NCBI GenBank assembly: GCA_946403735.1
Contig: CAMJAZ010000002.1
Location: forward strand, 1 to 19,519
From: an uncultured Selenomonadales bacterium
GTDB taxonomy: Bacteria > Bacillota > Negativicutes > Selenomonadales > Selenomonadaceae
DNA length: 19,519 nt
Reading direction: 5' to 3'
In this document: piece by piece, positions 7,332-16,113 of the stretch
Position numbering within the stretch: the first letter of the stretch is position 1
Layout of the letters: each line of letters opens with the position of its first letter
Position numbers and translations under genes: made by a program
The notes under the pieces: model-generated
What the model was told of the DNA's origin: nothing
The model's database searches: none
The model's input: the letters and a program-made list of their open reading frames with translations, nothing else

Positions 7332-8849
7332 ATGAGCAATGAAAACAAAATTAGCGAAATTGGAAAATATTTTTCAATTCCCATTTCGCGTAGAGATTTA
7401 TTTAAACTGGCTGGCGTAACGGCGGCAGGCGTCATTTTAAGCGGTTCAAACGGCGATAATCACGTAGAGGCGGCAGAAAAAAATTCTGGTCAAACGCTTA
7501 ACTACGCTGGAAAAAAAATTCCTGTGCTTTATGACGTGGACGTTTGTGTTTGTGGCGGCGGTCCAAGTGGTACGGCGGCGGCAGTAAATTCTGCGCGGAA
7601 AGGTGCAAAAACCGTTTTGATTGAACGTAGCGTTGCACTCGGCGGACTCGGTGTAATCGGTTGCGTCTATCCATTTATGCAGACTCACGCTCCAAATTCT
7701 GATACGCCGTACCTTTCAGAATTGAAAAAACGTCTTCTTGCAAAGGGTATTGACTACGACGACAAAGTAACGGGGCAGACGTGGCACAATCCCGAAATTT
7801 TAAGCTTGATTCATGATGAAATGTGTGAAGAAAGCGGCGTCAATATTTTGTACGAAACAGTTTTAGTCGACGCCTTGTGCAAGGATAAAAAAATTTCTGC
7901 GGTAATTGTACAAACTATCGCGGGACTTGCGGCGATTAAAGCCAAAACGTTTATTGATTCAACTGGCGACGCTTACTTATCGCGAACCGTCGGCGTTGAT
8001 TATGAGCGCGGCTACGAAAAGACTGGCAACAATCAGCCAATGAGTTTTCGTTTTGAAATGGGCGGTATTGACCTTGAAAAACTTTACAATTACGTCGTAG
8101 TTGAATTGAAAGAGGACTGGTGCAAATCTGAATTGCCGTATTTGGAAATTGCGGAGGCAATGCACAGGAAACAGCGTTACAAGTTGGAAGAGTTAATGGC
8201 TCGTGGCGTTGAAACTGGCGAACTTACGCAGGAAGAGGCTGAATATATGCAAGCTTACGCGATAATCGGCAAGCCTGGCGTTATGTCCTGCAATTTCCCA
8301 GAAATTCCTGTAAAGTTTAAATCTACTGATCCGATTGAATACAGCAAGGCAGTTACTTACGCTAGAAAAATGATGCGTAACATGGCAAATTATTTAGTGA
8401 AACATTTGCCTGGCTTTGAAAATGCGTATATCAGCCGTGAAGCGGCAATGTTGGGCGCTCGTGAATCGTGGCGCATTCGTGGAAAATATTATTTGGTTGA
8501 AGATGATTATCACAATCAAAGTCGTTTTCCCGACGCATTTTGCCGTACAGCTTGGTTTATCGACGCGCATGGCGAAAAAGTTAGTGAAAAGTTGCCAAAG
8601 GGCGGCTACTATGAAATTCCGTATCGTGCATTGATAACGGATAAAATTTCAAATTTAATCGTCACTGGACGCTGTATCAGTGCAAGCTTTATTTTGCAAG
8701 CGTCGATGAGGATTCAGCCAACTTGTATTAGCATAGGTGAGGCGGCGGGAATTGCGGCGGCTTATGGCTTAAGAAATCGTGTCGCGGCTAATCAAATCGA
8801 CTGGGCGGCAATTCCTGCCAATCAGCGCAGTTACGTCAGCGAAGGTTAA
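7332..8849 (+). CDS. Tat-exported FAD-dependent oxidoreductase inside the export operon
   Basis: A 505-residue flavoprotein. The N-terminus carries a twin-arginine signal: SRRDLFK (residues 19-25), then a hydrophobic run (LAGVTAAGVIL) and AA-type residues near 46-48, predicting a folded, cofactor-loaded protein exported across the inner membrane. The Rossmann FAD site is CGGGPSGTAAA (from residue 74) with the ribose-binding acidic residue Glu98 in TVLIERS. FIDSTGDAYLSRTVG and the C-terminal NLIVTGRCISASFILQAS ... GEAAGIAAAYGL match the FAD_oxidored family (PF12831-like). The substrate cannot be read from sequence. It lies 20 nt after the NHLM adaptor, has an AAAGGTG SD, and precedes the exporter ATPase, so it is transcribed with the system. 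It could modify the exported peptide in the periplasm; that is inference. Confidence 0.85.
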   Translation: MSNENKISEIGKYFSIPISRRDLFKLAGVTAAGVILSGSNGDNHVEAAEKNSGQTLNYAGKKIPVLYDVDVCVCGGGPSGTAAAVNSARKGAKTVLIERSVALGGLGVIGCVYPFMQTHAPNSDTPYLSELKKRLLAKGIDYDDKVTGQTWHNPEILSLIHDEMCEESGVNILYETVLVDALCKDKKISAVIVQTIAGLAAIKAKTFIDSTGDAYLSRTVGVDYERGYEKTGNNQPMSFRFEMGGIDLEKLYNYVVVELKEDWCKSELPYLEIAEAMHRKQRYKLEELMARGVETGELTQEEAEYMQAYAIIGKPGVMSCNFPEIPVKFKSTDPIEYSKAVTYARKMMRNMANYLVKHLPGFENAYISREAAMLGARESWRIRGKYYLVEDDYHNQSRFPDAFCRTAWFIDAHGEKVSEKLPKGGYYEIPYRALITDKISNLIVTGRCISASFILQASMRIQPTCISIGEAAGIAAAYGLRNRVAANQIDWAAIPANQRSYVSEG

Positions 8850-8910
8850 AGCTAACTATATTTTCAATCTACGTAAATTTTCATTTGTACAGAAAAATTT
8901 GGTTTGGTAA

Positions 8911-11136
8911 ATGGAATTTTTAAAAGCAATTTGGGAACGAATACTAAACATTTTCAACAGTAAAAGCCGCGTCAAAGTACCGACCGTTTTGCAAATGGAG
9001 GCTACGGAATGCGGCGCGGCGTCGCTGTCAATGATTTTAGCACATTACAAATTATGGTTGCCGCTTGAAAAACTTCGTCAAGAATGCGGCGTCAATCGTG
9101 ATGGCTCAAAGGCTAGTTGCGTAATTCGTGCGGCTAGAAATCGCGGCTGTACTGCTAACGGTTACAAATGGAGCGCCGATAGATTAATGGAAGTTGGCGT
9201 TTACCCGCTCATCATTCACTGGGAATTTAATCACTTCGTAGTTTTGGAAGGCATAAAAGGTAATACCGCCTACCTCAACGATCCTGCAATGGGTAGGCGT
9301 ACAGTTCCGCTTGAAGACTTCCGCACGTCGTATACAGGCGTTGCCCTTCATATTGTCCCCAATGAAAATTTTAAAACCGAAGGTCATCGCTACAATATCT
9401 TCACTGCCGTTGCTGAAAAACTTGCTCAAGATAAATGGGCGGCACTTTTTATTATACTTTTAAATCTCGGCTTAATCATTCCAGGTTTAGCGTCGCCAGT
9501 CTTCAGTCAAATTTTCCTTGATGATATTTTGACGAAAAAACATCCCGACTGGATGTTCAACTTTATGTTTGCAATGACGGTGTCTTTTGTCGTCTGCGGA
9601 ATTATGACGTGGCTTCAAGCAGTCATTCTGACGCGCTGGCAACGTAAACTAACGCTAGCTGATTCATCAAGTTTCTTCTGGCACTTGCTACGTTTACCAA
9701 TGCAATTTTTTCATCAGCGGTACGCGGCGGAAGTTGCTAGCCGTGTTGGCTTTAATGAATCAATCGCAGGTGTACTTTCTGGACCAGCGGCAACGGCAGT
9801 TTTAGATTTACTCGTCGCCATTTTCTACCTTCTCCTGCTCCTGCAGTACGACGTAACATTAACGCTAATCGGCATTTTCTTTTCAAGTATCGACATTATA
9901 ATTTTCTTTGCACTGCGTCGACACTTGACGGATTTAAATATGAAAATTCAGCAGGATAGCGGCAAAGAATACGGCACGGCAATGAACGGCTTGCAGATGA
10001 TTGAGACGATTAAAGCGAATGGCAATGAGGCGGACTTTTTCACGAAGTGGGCAGGTTACAAGACAAAAGTTTTAGCGGCAAGTCAAGATGTGGCGTTGTG
10101 GTCAATGACAGCAACTATTGTCCCGACGTTAATGGGCGGACTTAATGGCGCGTTGATTATGACGTTCGGCGGCTTTTCAATTATGGATGGCGCAATGACG
10201 GCTGGTATGTTTATGGCTTTTCAAAATTTAATGGGAAGTTTTCAAGCGCCAGTAAACGCCTTGCTCGGATTAGGTTCAACGTTGCAAAGTACAGAAATGC
10301 AAATGCAACGTCTTGATGACGTTCGACGCTATGAAATTGATGAATTGAACTGCGCGGACAAAAATTATAATGACGACGTAGAAATTAAGCGGCTCAACGG
10401 TGAATTAGAATTGAAAGATGTTGACTTCGGCTACAGCCCGCTTGAAAAGCCGTTGCTGAATAAATTTAATCTGCACATTGAGCCAGGTCATTGGGTGGCA
10501 GTTGTCGGCGCAAGTGGTAGCGGCAAATCTACTGTTGCTAAAATTGTCACAGGAATTTATGAAGAATGGTCGGGCGAAGTAAAGTTTGACGGCGTACCGC
10601 GTCGACAAATTCCCCGCGCAGTTATCGTCAACTCCCTTTCCTGTGTCGACCAAGATGTTTTTCAAATTACAGGGACTATCACAGAAAATTTAACGTTATT
10701 CGACGATTCAGTTAGAAAAAGTGACGTTATACAGGCGGCGAAAGATGCTTGTATTCACGAAGATATTTTACAACTTGACGGCGGTTATGATGCGCAGGTT
10801 TCAGAAGGCGGCTTGAACTTCAGCGGCGGTCAACGTCAACGCCTTGAAATTGCCCGTGCATTAGCGAACAATCCTTCACTTTTGGTATTGGATGAGGCTA
10901 CAAGCGCTCTTGACCCAATGACGGAACAAGTTGTGCTTGAAAACATTCGACGGCGCGGTTGTAGTTGCTTAATCGTGGCACATAGACTTTCAACAATTCG
11001 TGACGCTGACGAAATTATTATGTTACATCAAGGCGTAGTGGTTGAACGCGGAACGCATAGGGAAATGATGCAACATAATGGACCATACCGCCATTTGATT
11101 GAAGAACGAAGTGCGGAGGAAGAAAGCATTGAGTAA
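8911..11136 (+). CDS. NHLM-type ABC transporter, C39 peptidase/permease/ATP-binding protein
   Basis: Cleaves double-glycine-like leaders and exports the peptide across the inner membrane. Domains in order: C39 peptidase (~20-140) with oxyanion Gln28, catalytic Cys34 (QMEATECGAAS), His108 (WEFNHFVVLEG) and Asp124 (LNDPAMG); six-helix transmembrane domain (~170-460); ABC ATPase with Walker A GASGSGKST (533-541), signature FSGGQRQ (637-643), Walker B LVLDE with Asp661-Glu662, and H-loop His691. All catalytic residues are present, so the protease and ATPase should be active. Its 741 aa fits the NHLM peptidase/ATPase family. There is no obvious SD before the ATG at 8911, and the 61-nt gap after the oxidoreductase shows no terminator. 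Its end overlaps the start of the next ABC gene. Confidence 0.92.
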   Translation: MEFLKAIWERILNIFNSKSRVKVPTVLQMEATECGAASLSMILAHYKLWLPLEKLRQECGVNRDGSKASCVIRAARNRGCTANGYKWSADRLMEVGVYPLIIHWEFNHFVVLEGIKGNTAYLNDPAMGRRTVPLEDFRTSYTGVALHIVPNENFKTEGHRYNIFTAVAEKLAQDKWAALFIILLNLGLIIPGLASPVFSQIFLDDILTKKHPDWMFNFMFAMTVSFVVCGIMTWLQAVILTRWQRKLTLADSSSFFWHLLRLPMQFFHQRYAAEVASRVGFNESIAGVLSGPAATAVLDLLVAIFYLLLLLQYDVTLTLIGIFFSSIDIIIFFALRRHLTDLNMKIQQDSGKEYGTAMNGLQMIETIKANGNEADFFTKWAGYKTKVLAASQDVALWSMTATIVPTLMGGLNGALIMTFGGFSIMDGAMTAGMFMAFQNLMGSFQAPVNALLGLGSTLQSTEMQMQRLDDVRRYEIDELNCADKNYNDDVEIKRLNGELELKDVDFGYSPLEKPLLNKFNLHIEPGHWVAVVGASGSGKSTVAKIVTGIYEEWSGEVKFDGVPRRQIPRAVIVNSLSCVDQDVFQITGTITENLTLFDDSVRKSDVIQAAKDACIHEDILQLDGGYDAQVSEGGLNFSGGQRQRLEIARALANNPSLLVLDEATSALDPMTEQVVLENIRRRGCSCLIVAHRLSTIRDADEIIMLHQGVVVERGTHREMMQHNGPYRHLIEERSAEEESIE

Positions 11137-13876
11137 TAAAGTAAATTTAAATAAACCTTCGCATTTTATGTTACCGTTGCCAGCGGGTGAAAGATTTCGG
11201 CTTGAAAACGGCGAATCATTAGCGATTGTACGTAGCGGCAAGATTGAAGTTTACGCCGTGACACGTGGCGAAGGTTCATTCCGTCAACAATTTTTAGCGG
11301 AAATTTCAGAAGGCAGCGCGGCATTTCCAGCGCTTGATGAATTTGAAACGGTCGACACGCTGATTTACGCCATAGAAGATACTGAAATTGAAATACAGCC
11401 GTTTAGCGCGGTTAATCTTGACGAATTGCAACGGTTAATGCGTGAATGGTTCGCTTACCTTGTCAAGTTGCCGTGGATGACTTTGCTTGCCGATAAAGGC
11501 GACGAACAGGTTATCGCGTGGCGTGACGGCACAGTTTTAAACGCTACGGAAAATTCTTTAGACGATTTATTAGAAGAATTTCGCGATAACGAAGAAATTT
11601 TTTCCATGTTGTTGGGAATGCGCTTTAACTCTGACGACAGGCGCTTTACACGCCGCGTTGAAGTTCGCGCACGTAACCAGCAACGAATGATGAGCAATTC
11701 CGTTGCAAACTTGCTCGGTGAAGAAAATACGCCTTTCAGCGAAGGCATGACCGATAATCGCAAGCGTGAAGATCAACTTGAGAATGTAACCTTCATTGTG
11801 CAACGCGTGGCATTGGCACTTAGAATGCCGGTTGAAAATATAAAAATTGCACCTGAACTTACGCGCAAGCTTGACCAAATTAGATTGATTCGGCGGCTTA
11901 TGCAAAAAGGGAATATGCAAATGCGCTTAGTTTCCCTTGAAAAAGATTGGTACAAAAAAGATAGCGGAATTATGATTGGCTACTACGGCGACGATAAAGA
12001 ATTATCAGCCTTCGTACCCGTGACGCCTAGCAGTTATAAACTTGTCACGAAAAAAAATCCTGACGGCATAAATATTGATGATGAAGTTGCCGCGAATATT
12101 GATAAAAGCGCCTTCGCTTGTTATGGCGGTTTTCCTGCGCGGAAATTAAAAATTTTCGACTTGCTGAAATTTATCTTTAAACAATGTTGGTTCGCGGATT
12201 ATCGCGTTGTAATTTTTATTTCATTTGTAAGTGGATTATTGCCGTTGATAATGCCGATTGTCACAGAAACAATCTTTCAAGATATAATTCCGAATCTCGA
12301 CTATAGCGGTTTGTCAACCGTCACGCAAGTCACGTTCATTATGAGTTTTACAATGGCGTCACTTGGAATTGTTCGTAGCATTGCCGTTATGAGAATCACT
12401 TCAAAAATTGATATGGCAACGGAAGCGGCGCTATGGGGTCGACTATTGACATTGCCTACAACATTTTTTAGGAAGTTCACGACAGGTGAACTTGCTAGCA
12501 GAATGGGCGGAATGGGCGTCGTAAAAGGACTTGTAAGTCCCGAATTTATCGGAGGTCTATTCGGCTTTGTCTTTTCATTTTGGAGCATATTTTTAATGTG
12601 CTACTACAGCTTGAAGTTGACGGCGGCGGCAGTTATAGTTTGGCTTGTCTACTGCGTCATCACGGCGATAATTTATTGGCGAGTCTTGAAAATGCAACGC
12701 AAGATGATTGAGACGGGCAATAAACTTTCTGGAATAATTCAGCAAATTTTTGCAGGACTTTCAAAATTCCGTGAACATGGCGCAGAAAAGCAAGCGTTTT
12801 TATTATGGACAAAGGCTTTTGGCGAACATTGGAACTGGAGCTTGAAACTTCGTTGGCAAGGAAATTACAATATGATAATCGGCAGTATTCAACCGTTTAT
12901 CTTGTCAATGCTGATGTACTACATTGCGGTTTACGGCATAAATGAAATTGGACCGAACGGCGAACAAATTCAAGGCATTACATACGCGCAGTTCATAGCG
13001 TTTCAAGCGGCATTCACGGCGTTTAATGGTACGTTAAATGGAATTATTCCGCTTGTCGGTCATTACTTTGAAATTCAGCCGCATATTGAAAATTTCAGAC
13101 CTATTCTTGAGGAAGAGCCTGAAAGCGTTGGCGATAAAATTGACTCTGGCGTTTTATCAGGCGCGATTGAAGTTAGCAACTTAACTTTCGGCTACGGCGA
13201 AAGCGGAAAAGACGTTTTGCACGACGTAAGCTTTAAAATTTCAGCAGGTGAAAATGTTGCAATCGTCGGACGTTCTGGTTGCGGCAAGTCAACGCTTGTC
13301 AGACTTTTGCTTGGATTTGAAAAGCCGCGTAAAGGTGCAATTTACTACGACGGGCAAGACTTATCAGAATTGAATATGCCTTCGGTACGGACGCAAATGG
13401 GCGTAGTCCTGCAAAATGGTCAACTTATGCAAGGCGACATTTTCACAAACATAATCGGTACGAATGCTTTAACACAAGATGACGCATGGCAAGCGGCGGA
13501 GGCGGCGGGAATTGCTGATGATATTGCAATGATGCCTATGGGTATGCAAACTGTCATTTCAGAAGGTTCAAGCAATATTTCCGGCGGACAACGTCAACGC
13601 ATTTTAATTGCTCGTGCACTGGTGACTAAGCCGTCAATTTTAATTTTTGATGAAGCAACGTCCGCGCTTGATAATCGTACACAAGCCATTGTAACTAACA
13701 GCTTAAATAGTTTGCATACGACGCGAATAATTGTAGCGCATAGGTTGTCGACGATTCGGCAATGTGATAAAATTTTTGTCATGGACGCGGGAAGAATTGT
13801 TGAGCAAGGCGGCTTTGATGAACTCGTCAAGCAAGGCGGAATTTTTTCAAACTTAGTTAAGCGTCAAATGGCGTGA
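11129..13876 (+). CDS. NHLM-type ABC transporter, second ATP-binding/permease protein with long N-terminal extension
   Basis: Partner ABC exporter of NHLM systems, 915 aa. The N-terminal ~340 residues lack a C39 peptidase. They start with a cupin/cNMP-like stretch (GERFRLENGESLAIVRSGKIEVYAV, ~residues 17-41) and a mostly alpha-helical region. A transmembrane domain follows (~360-650), then the ABC ATPase: Walker A GRSGCGKST (714-722), signature ISGGQRQ (817-823), Walker B IFDE with Asp841-Glu842, and H-loop His871. I place the start at TTG 11129, which has GGAGGA (11115-11120) 8 nt upstream and overlaps the previous gene by 8 nt; the upstream in-frame start at 11099 has no SD. It may pair with the peptidase-bearing transporter. 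No convincing terminator follows, so reading into yebC is possible. Confidence 0.9.
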   Translation: MSNKVNLNKPSHFMLPLPAGERFRLENGESLAIVRSGKIEVYAVTRGEGSFRQQFLAEISEGSAAFPALDEFETVDTLIYAIEDTEIEIQPFSAVNLDELQRLMREWFAYLVKLPWMTLLADKGDEQVIAWRDGTVLNATENSLDDLLEEFRDNEEIFSMLLGMRFNSDDRRFTRRVEVRARNQQRMMSNSVANLLGEENTPFSEGMTDNRKREDQLENVTFIVQRVALALRMPVENIKIAPELTRKLDQIRLIRRLMQKGNMQMRLVSLEKDWYKKDSGIMIGYYGDDKELSAFVPVTPSSYKLVTKKNPDGINIDDEVAANIDKSAFACYGGFPARKLKIFDLLKFIFKQCWFADYRVVIFISFVSGLLPLIMPIVTETIFQDIIPNLDYSGLSTVTQVTFIMSFTMASLGIVRSIAVMRITSKIDMATEAALWGRLLTLPTTFFRKFTTGELASRMGGMGVVKGLVSPEFIGGLFGFVFSFWSIFLMCYYSLKLTAAAVIVWLVYCVITAIIYWRVLKMQRKMIETGNKLSGIIQQIFAGLSKFREHGAEKQAFLLWTKAFGEHWNWSLKLRWQGNYNMIIGSIQPFILSMLMYYIAVYGINEIGPNGEQIQGITYAQFIAFQAAFTAFNGTLNGIIPLVGHYFEIQPHIENFRPILEEEPESVGDKIDSGVLSGAIEVSNLTFGYGESGKDVLHDVSFKISAGENVAIVGRSGCGKSTLVRLLLGFEKPRKGAIYYDGQDLSELNMPSVRTQMGVVLQNGQLMQGDIFTNIIGTNALTQDDAWQAAEAAGIADDIAMMPMGMQTVISEGSSNISGGQRQRILIARALVTKPSILIFDEATSALDNRTQAIVTNSLNSLHTTRIIVAHRLSTIRQCDKIFVMDAGRIVEQGGFDELVKQGGIFSNLVKRQMA

Positions 13877-13893
13877 ATTGAATTTTTAATTAA

Positions 13894-13975
13894 GAATGAA
13901 GAATGAAGAATGAAGAATGAAGAATTTTACAAGCTACAGGCTACCAGCTACTAGCTAAAAAGAATTAAGAATTTT
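13894..13975 (+). repeat. Composite heptanucleotide repeat region between the exporter and yebC
   Basis: Four units of GAATGAA (13894-13921) and a degenerate GAATTTT; then four related units GCTACAG, GCTACCA, GCTACTA, GCTAAAA (13933-13960); then GAATTAA GAATTTT (13962-13975). Three unit sequences, all 7 nt long, lie side by side. This fills most of the 137-nt gap; I see no clear promoter or terminator in the rest. Confidence 0.85.
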
Positions 13976-14013
13976 TTCCTACTCCTAAAAGCTAAAAATG
14001 AAAGGAAGATATT

Positions 14014-14739
14014 ATGTCAGGACATTCAAAGTGGGCAAACATTAAACGTAAGAAAGGCGCTAATGACGCAATACGCGGCGCAATGACAACTAAAATAAGC
14101 CGTGAAATTACAATCGCTGTTAAAATGGGCGGCGCTGATCCTGCGGGAAATATGCGGCTTAAGTTGGCATTGTCGAAGGCGAAGGCTAACAACGTCACGA
14201 AAGATAATATTAACCGCGCTATCCAAAAAGGTCTTGGCGCGTCTGATACTTCAAATTACGAAGAAATTACCTACGAAGGCTACGGACCTGGCGGCTCGGC
14301 ATTGATGCTGGATATTTTGACGGATAATCGAAACCGTACCGCCGCGAATATTCGCCACATTTTTTCTAAGCATGGCGGCAATTTAGGTGAAAACGGTTGT
14401 GTCGGCTGGCTCTTCAAGAAAAAAGCTGTATTCGTCGTGGAAAAAGAAACGTTTGATGATGAAGATTCGTTAATGGAAATTGTTATGGACGCTGGCGCAG
14501 AAGATTTTGAAACGGATGATGATGTTTTTGAAATTACTGCCGCGCCCGAAGATTTCAACGCCATTGAAAGCGCACTTGCTGAAAAGGGTATTGAAACTGC
14601 GTCCGCCGAAATTACGCAAGTTCCTGACACGACCGTCAAACTTTCCAGTGACGACGCGGAAAAAATGCAAAAACTTCTTGACGCGCTTGATGAAGATGAT
14701 GACGTTCAAAACGTTTACGGCAACTACGAATTTGAATAA
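14014..14739 (+). CDS. yebC: YebC/TACO1-family translation or transcription regulator
   Basis: The start MSGHSKWANIKRKKGANDA and the motifs GADPAGNMRLKLALSKAKANNVTKDNINRAIQ (from residue ~34), YEGYGPGG, NRTAANIRHIFSKHGGNLGENGCVGWLFKK (~109-138) and the acidic C-terminus define YebC. Length 241 aa is standard. YebC proteins are conserved cytoplasmic factors, described as transcriptional regulators and more recently as helping ribosomes through difficult (for example proline-rich) stretches. An AAAGGAAG Shine-Dalgarno (14000-14007) precedes the ATG. It is the first gene of the yebC-ruvCA neighbourhood, a common bacterial arrangement. Confidence 0.96.
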   Translation: MSGHSKWANIKRKKGANDAIRGAMTTKISREITIAVKMGGADPAGNMRLKLALSKAKANNVTKDNINRAIQKGLGASDTSNYEEITYEGYGPGGSALMLDILTDNRNRTAANIRHIFSKHGGNLGENGCVGWLFKKKAVFVVEKETFDDEDSLMEIVMDAGAEDFETDDDVFEITAAPEDFNAIESALAEKGIETASAEITQVPDTTVKLSSDDAEKMQKLLDALDEDDDVQNVYGNYEFE

Positions 14740-14776
14740 TAACTTTAGCAAAATTTTATAGTAAGGGACGGTGTAC

Positions 14777-14815
14777 TGGCGCGGCTTTTCAACTCGTGAT
14801 GTCCGCGCTATTTTT
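14777..14815 (+). terminator. GC-rich hairpin with T-run abutting the MBL gene ATG
   Basis: TGGCGCGG (14777-14784) pairs with CCGCGCTA (14803-14810; one G-U pair) around an 18-nt loop, followed by five Ts (14811-14815) that touch the ATG at 14816. An SD-like AAGGGA lies at 14763-14768, upstream of the stem. The layout repeats that of the sucC leader. It may be a yebC terminator/attenuator or a folded spacer between SD and start codon. Confidence 0.5.
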
Positions 14816-15613
14816 ATGGAAATTAAACAGATTCGCAATGCAACTTTAAAAATTACTTACGCTGGAAAAACTTTTTTAATTGATCCTTGGCTTATCGGCA
14901 AAGGCAAATTCGGCAGTTTTGCAGACGTTCCAGGTTTTCCCTTTCACGTACCAGACCCAGTAAAGGAACAAATTCCAATGCCGATTTTCGATTTGCCTGA
15001 ACCTGTCGAAAAAATTCTTGAAGGCGTCGACTATTACGTAATAACTCACATTCACCCCGACCACATTGACTTGAACTTTGCAGACGGTACAGTTGGCGCT
15101 CCGCTTGATAAAAATGTTACAACTTTTGCGCAAAATGAAAATGAAGCCGCCGTAATAAAAAAATCTGGTTTCAAAGATGTACAGATTCTTACAGAAAATT
15201 CCTTGCAGATTGGCAAAGTAAAACTTACGAAAACTCCTGCGCGGCACGGTATAATAAAACCGATGGTGGACGCTTGCGGCGTAATCTTTCAAGCTGAAAA
15301 TGAAAAAACATTGTACATTGTTGGCGATACGATATGGTTTGACGGCGTAGAAAAGACGCTGAAAAAATTTAATCCTGACGTTGTAATTATGAATTGTTGC
15401 GCCGCTGAACTTGTTGACAACGGACGCTTGATAATGAATGATGAAGATGTTGAATGCGTAGCGAAAACTCTGCCGAATGCAAAACTTGTCATAACGCATA
15501 TGGATAACGTTGCGCACGCCTCAATTACACGCCATACAATGCGCGGCTTATTGGCACAGCGCGGCGTACAAAATTATTTTATGCCTGATGACGGCGAAGT
15601 TTTAGAATTTTAA
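14816..15613 (+). CDS. MBL-fold metal-dependent hydrolase
   Basis: Metallo-beta-lactamase-fold protein of 265 aa, cytoplasmic, related to the UlaG/COG2220 type. The zinc-binding motif HxHxDH is His78, His80, Asp82 and His83 in THIHPDHID; further ligand candidates are His in TPARHG, Asp in YIVGDTIWFD and the THMDN segment. The N-terminus MEIKQIRNATLKITYAGKTFLIDPWL is the standard beginning of this family, so I choose ATG 14816. A GTG at 14771 would add 15 residues but lies only 2 nt after its SD-like AAGGGA and would place a hairpin in the coding region. The stop overlaps the ruvC ATG by one base (TAATG). Substrate unknown. Confidence 0.85.
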   Translation: MEIKQIRNATLKITYAGKTFLIDPWLIGKGKFGSFADVPGFPFHVPDPVKEQIPMPIFDLPEPVEKILEGVDYYVITHIHPDHIDLNFADGTVGAPLDKNVTTFAQNENEAAVIKKSGFKDVQILTENSLQIGKVKLTKTPARHGIIKPMVDACGVIFQAENEKTLYIVGDTIWFDGVEKTLKKFNPDVVIMNCCAAELVDNGRLIMNDEDVECVAKTLPNAKLVITHMDNVAHASITRHTMRGLLAQRGVQNYFMPDDGEVLEF

Positions 15614-16113
15614 TGTTAGCACTTGGCATTGATCCTGGTACGGCAATTTGCGGTTACGGCGTAGTTGAACAGTCACGCGGAAGGTTGATAGCAAAAACTT
15701 TCGGCGCAATAACTACAAGTCCACAAGCTTTAATGCAGGACAGACTTTTAAAAATTTACAACGAACTTGACGCGATAATAAAAAATTTCCAGCCTGAAGT
15801 TATGGGCGTGGAAAAACTTTTTTTTGGGAAAAATGCGACGACGGCAATTCCAGTTGGACAAGCACGAGGCGTTGTGTTACTCTGCGCGGCGCAAAATAAT
15901 TTGGACGTGGTAGAAATGACGCCCAATGAAGTCAAGTTGTCAATCACAGGTTACGGCGGCGCGACGAAAGAGCAAGTAATTTATATGGTAACGCGAATTT
16001 TAAATTTGCCAGAGCCACCAACGCCAGATGATACGGCGGACGCATTGGCAATAGCGATTGGCGCGGCTTATGAGGCAAACAGTTTAGCGCGGCGGAATTT
16101 TTTGGAGACGTAA
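15613..16113 (+). CDS. ruvC: Holliday junction resolvase RuvC
   Basis: Endonuclease that cuts Holliday junctions during recombination repair together with RuvAB. The 166 residues have the four catalytic acids in RNase H-like positions: Asp7 (LGIDPGTAICGYG), Glu67 (MGVEKLFFGKN), Asp140 and Asp143 (TPDDTADALAIAIG), close to E. coli 7, 66, 138 and 141. The start shares one base with the previous stop and has no SD, suggesting translational coupling to the MBL gene; the stop likewise overlaps the ruvA ATG. Confidence 0.96.
   Translation: MLALGIDPGTAICGYGVVEQSRGRLIAKTFGAITTSPQALMQDRLLKIYNELDAIIKNFQPEVMGVEKLFFGKNATTAIPVGQARGVVLLCAAQNNLDVVEMTPNEVKLSITGYGGATKEQVIYMVTRILNLPEPPTPDDTADALAIAIGAAYEANSLARRNFLET

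Noticed and set aside
13894..13975. Repeat cluster considered as a CRISPR array
   Set aside because: Units are 7 nt and contiguous, with no unique spacers and no cas genes nearby.
13877..14013. Search for a terminator ending the export operon
   Set aside because: Only short weak palindromes such as AGCTACTAGCT, made by the heptad repeats; no stable stem followed by a T-run.
14771..14815. GTG start extending the MBL hydrolase by 15 residues
   Set aside because: The SD-like AAGGGA is only 2 nt away, the extension does not resemble the family N-terminus, and the stretch forms a hairpin with T-run.
14876..15517. 213-residue open frame on the - strand
   Set aside because: It is fully antisense to the MBL hydrolase, which has clear zinc-binding motifs; the composition is that of a shadow frame.
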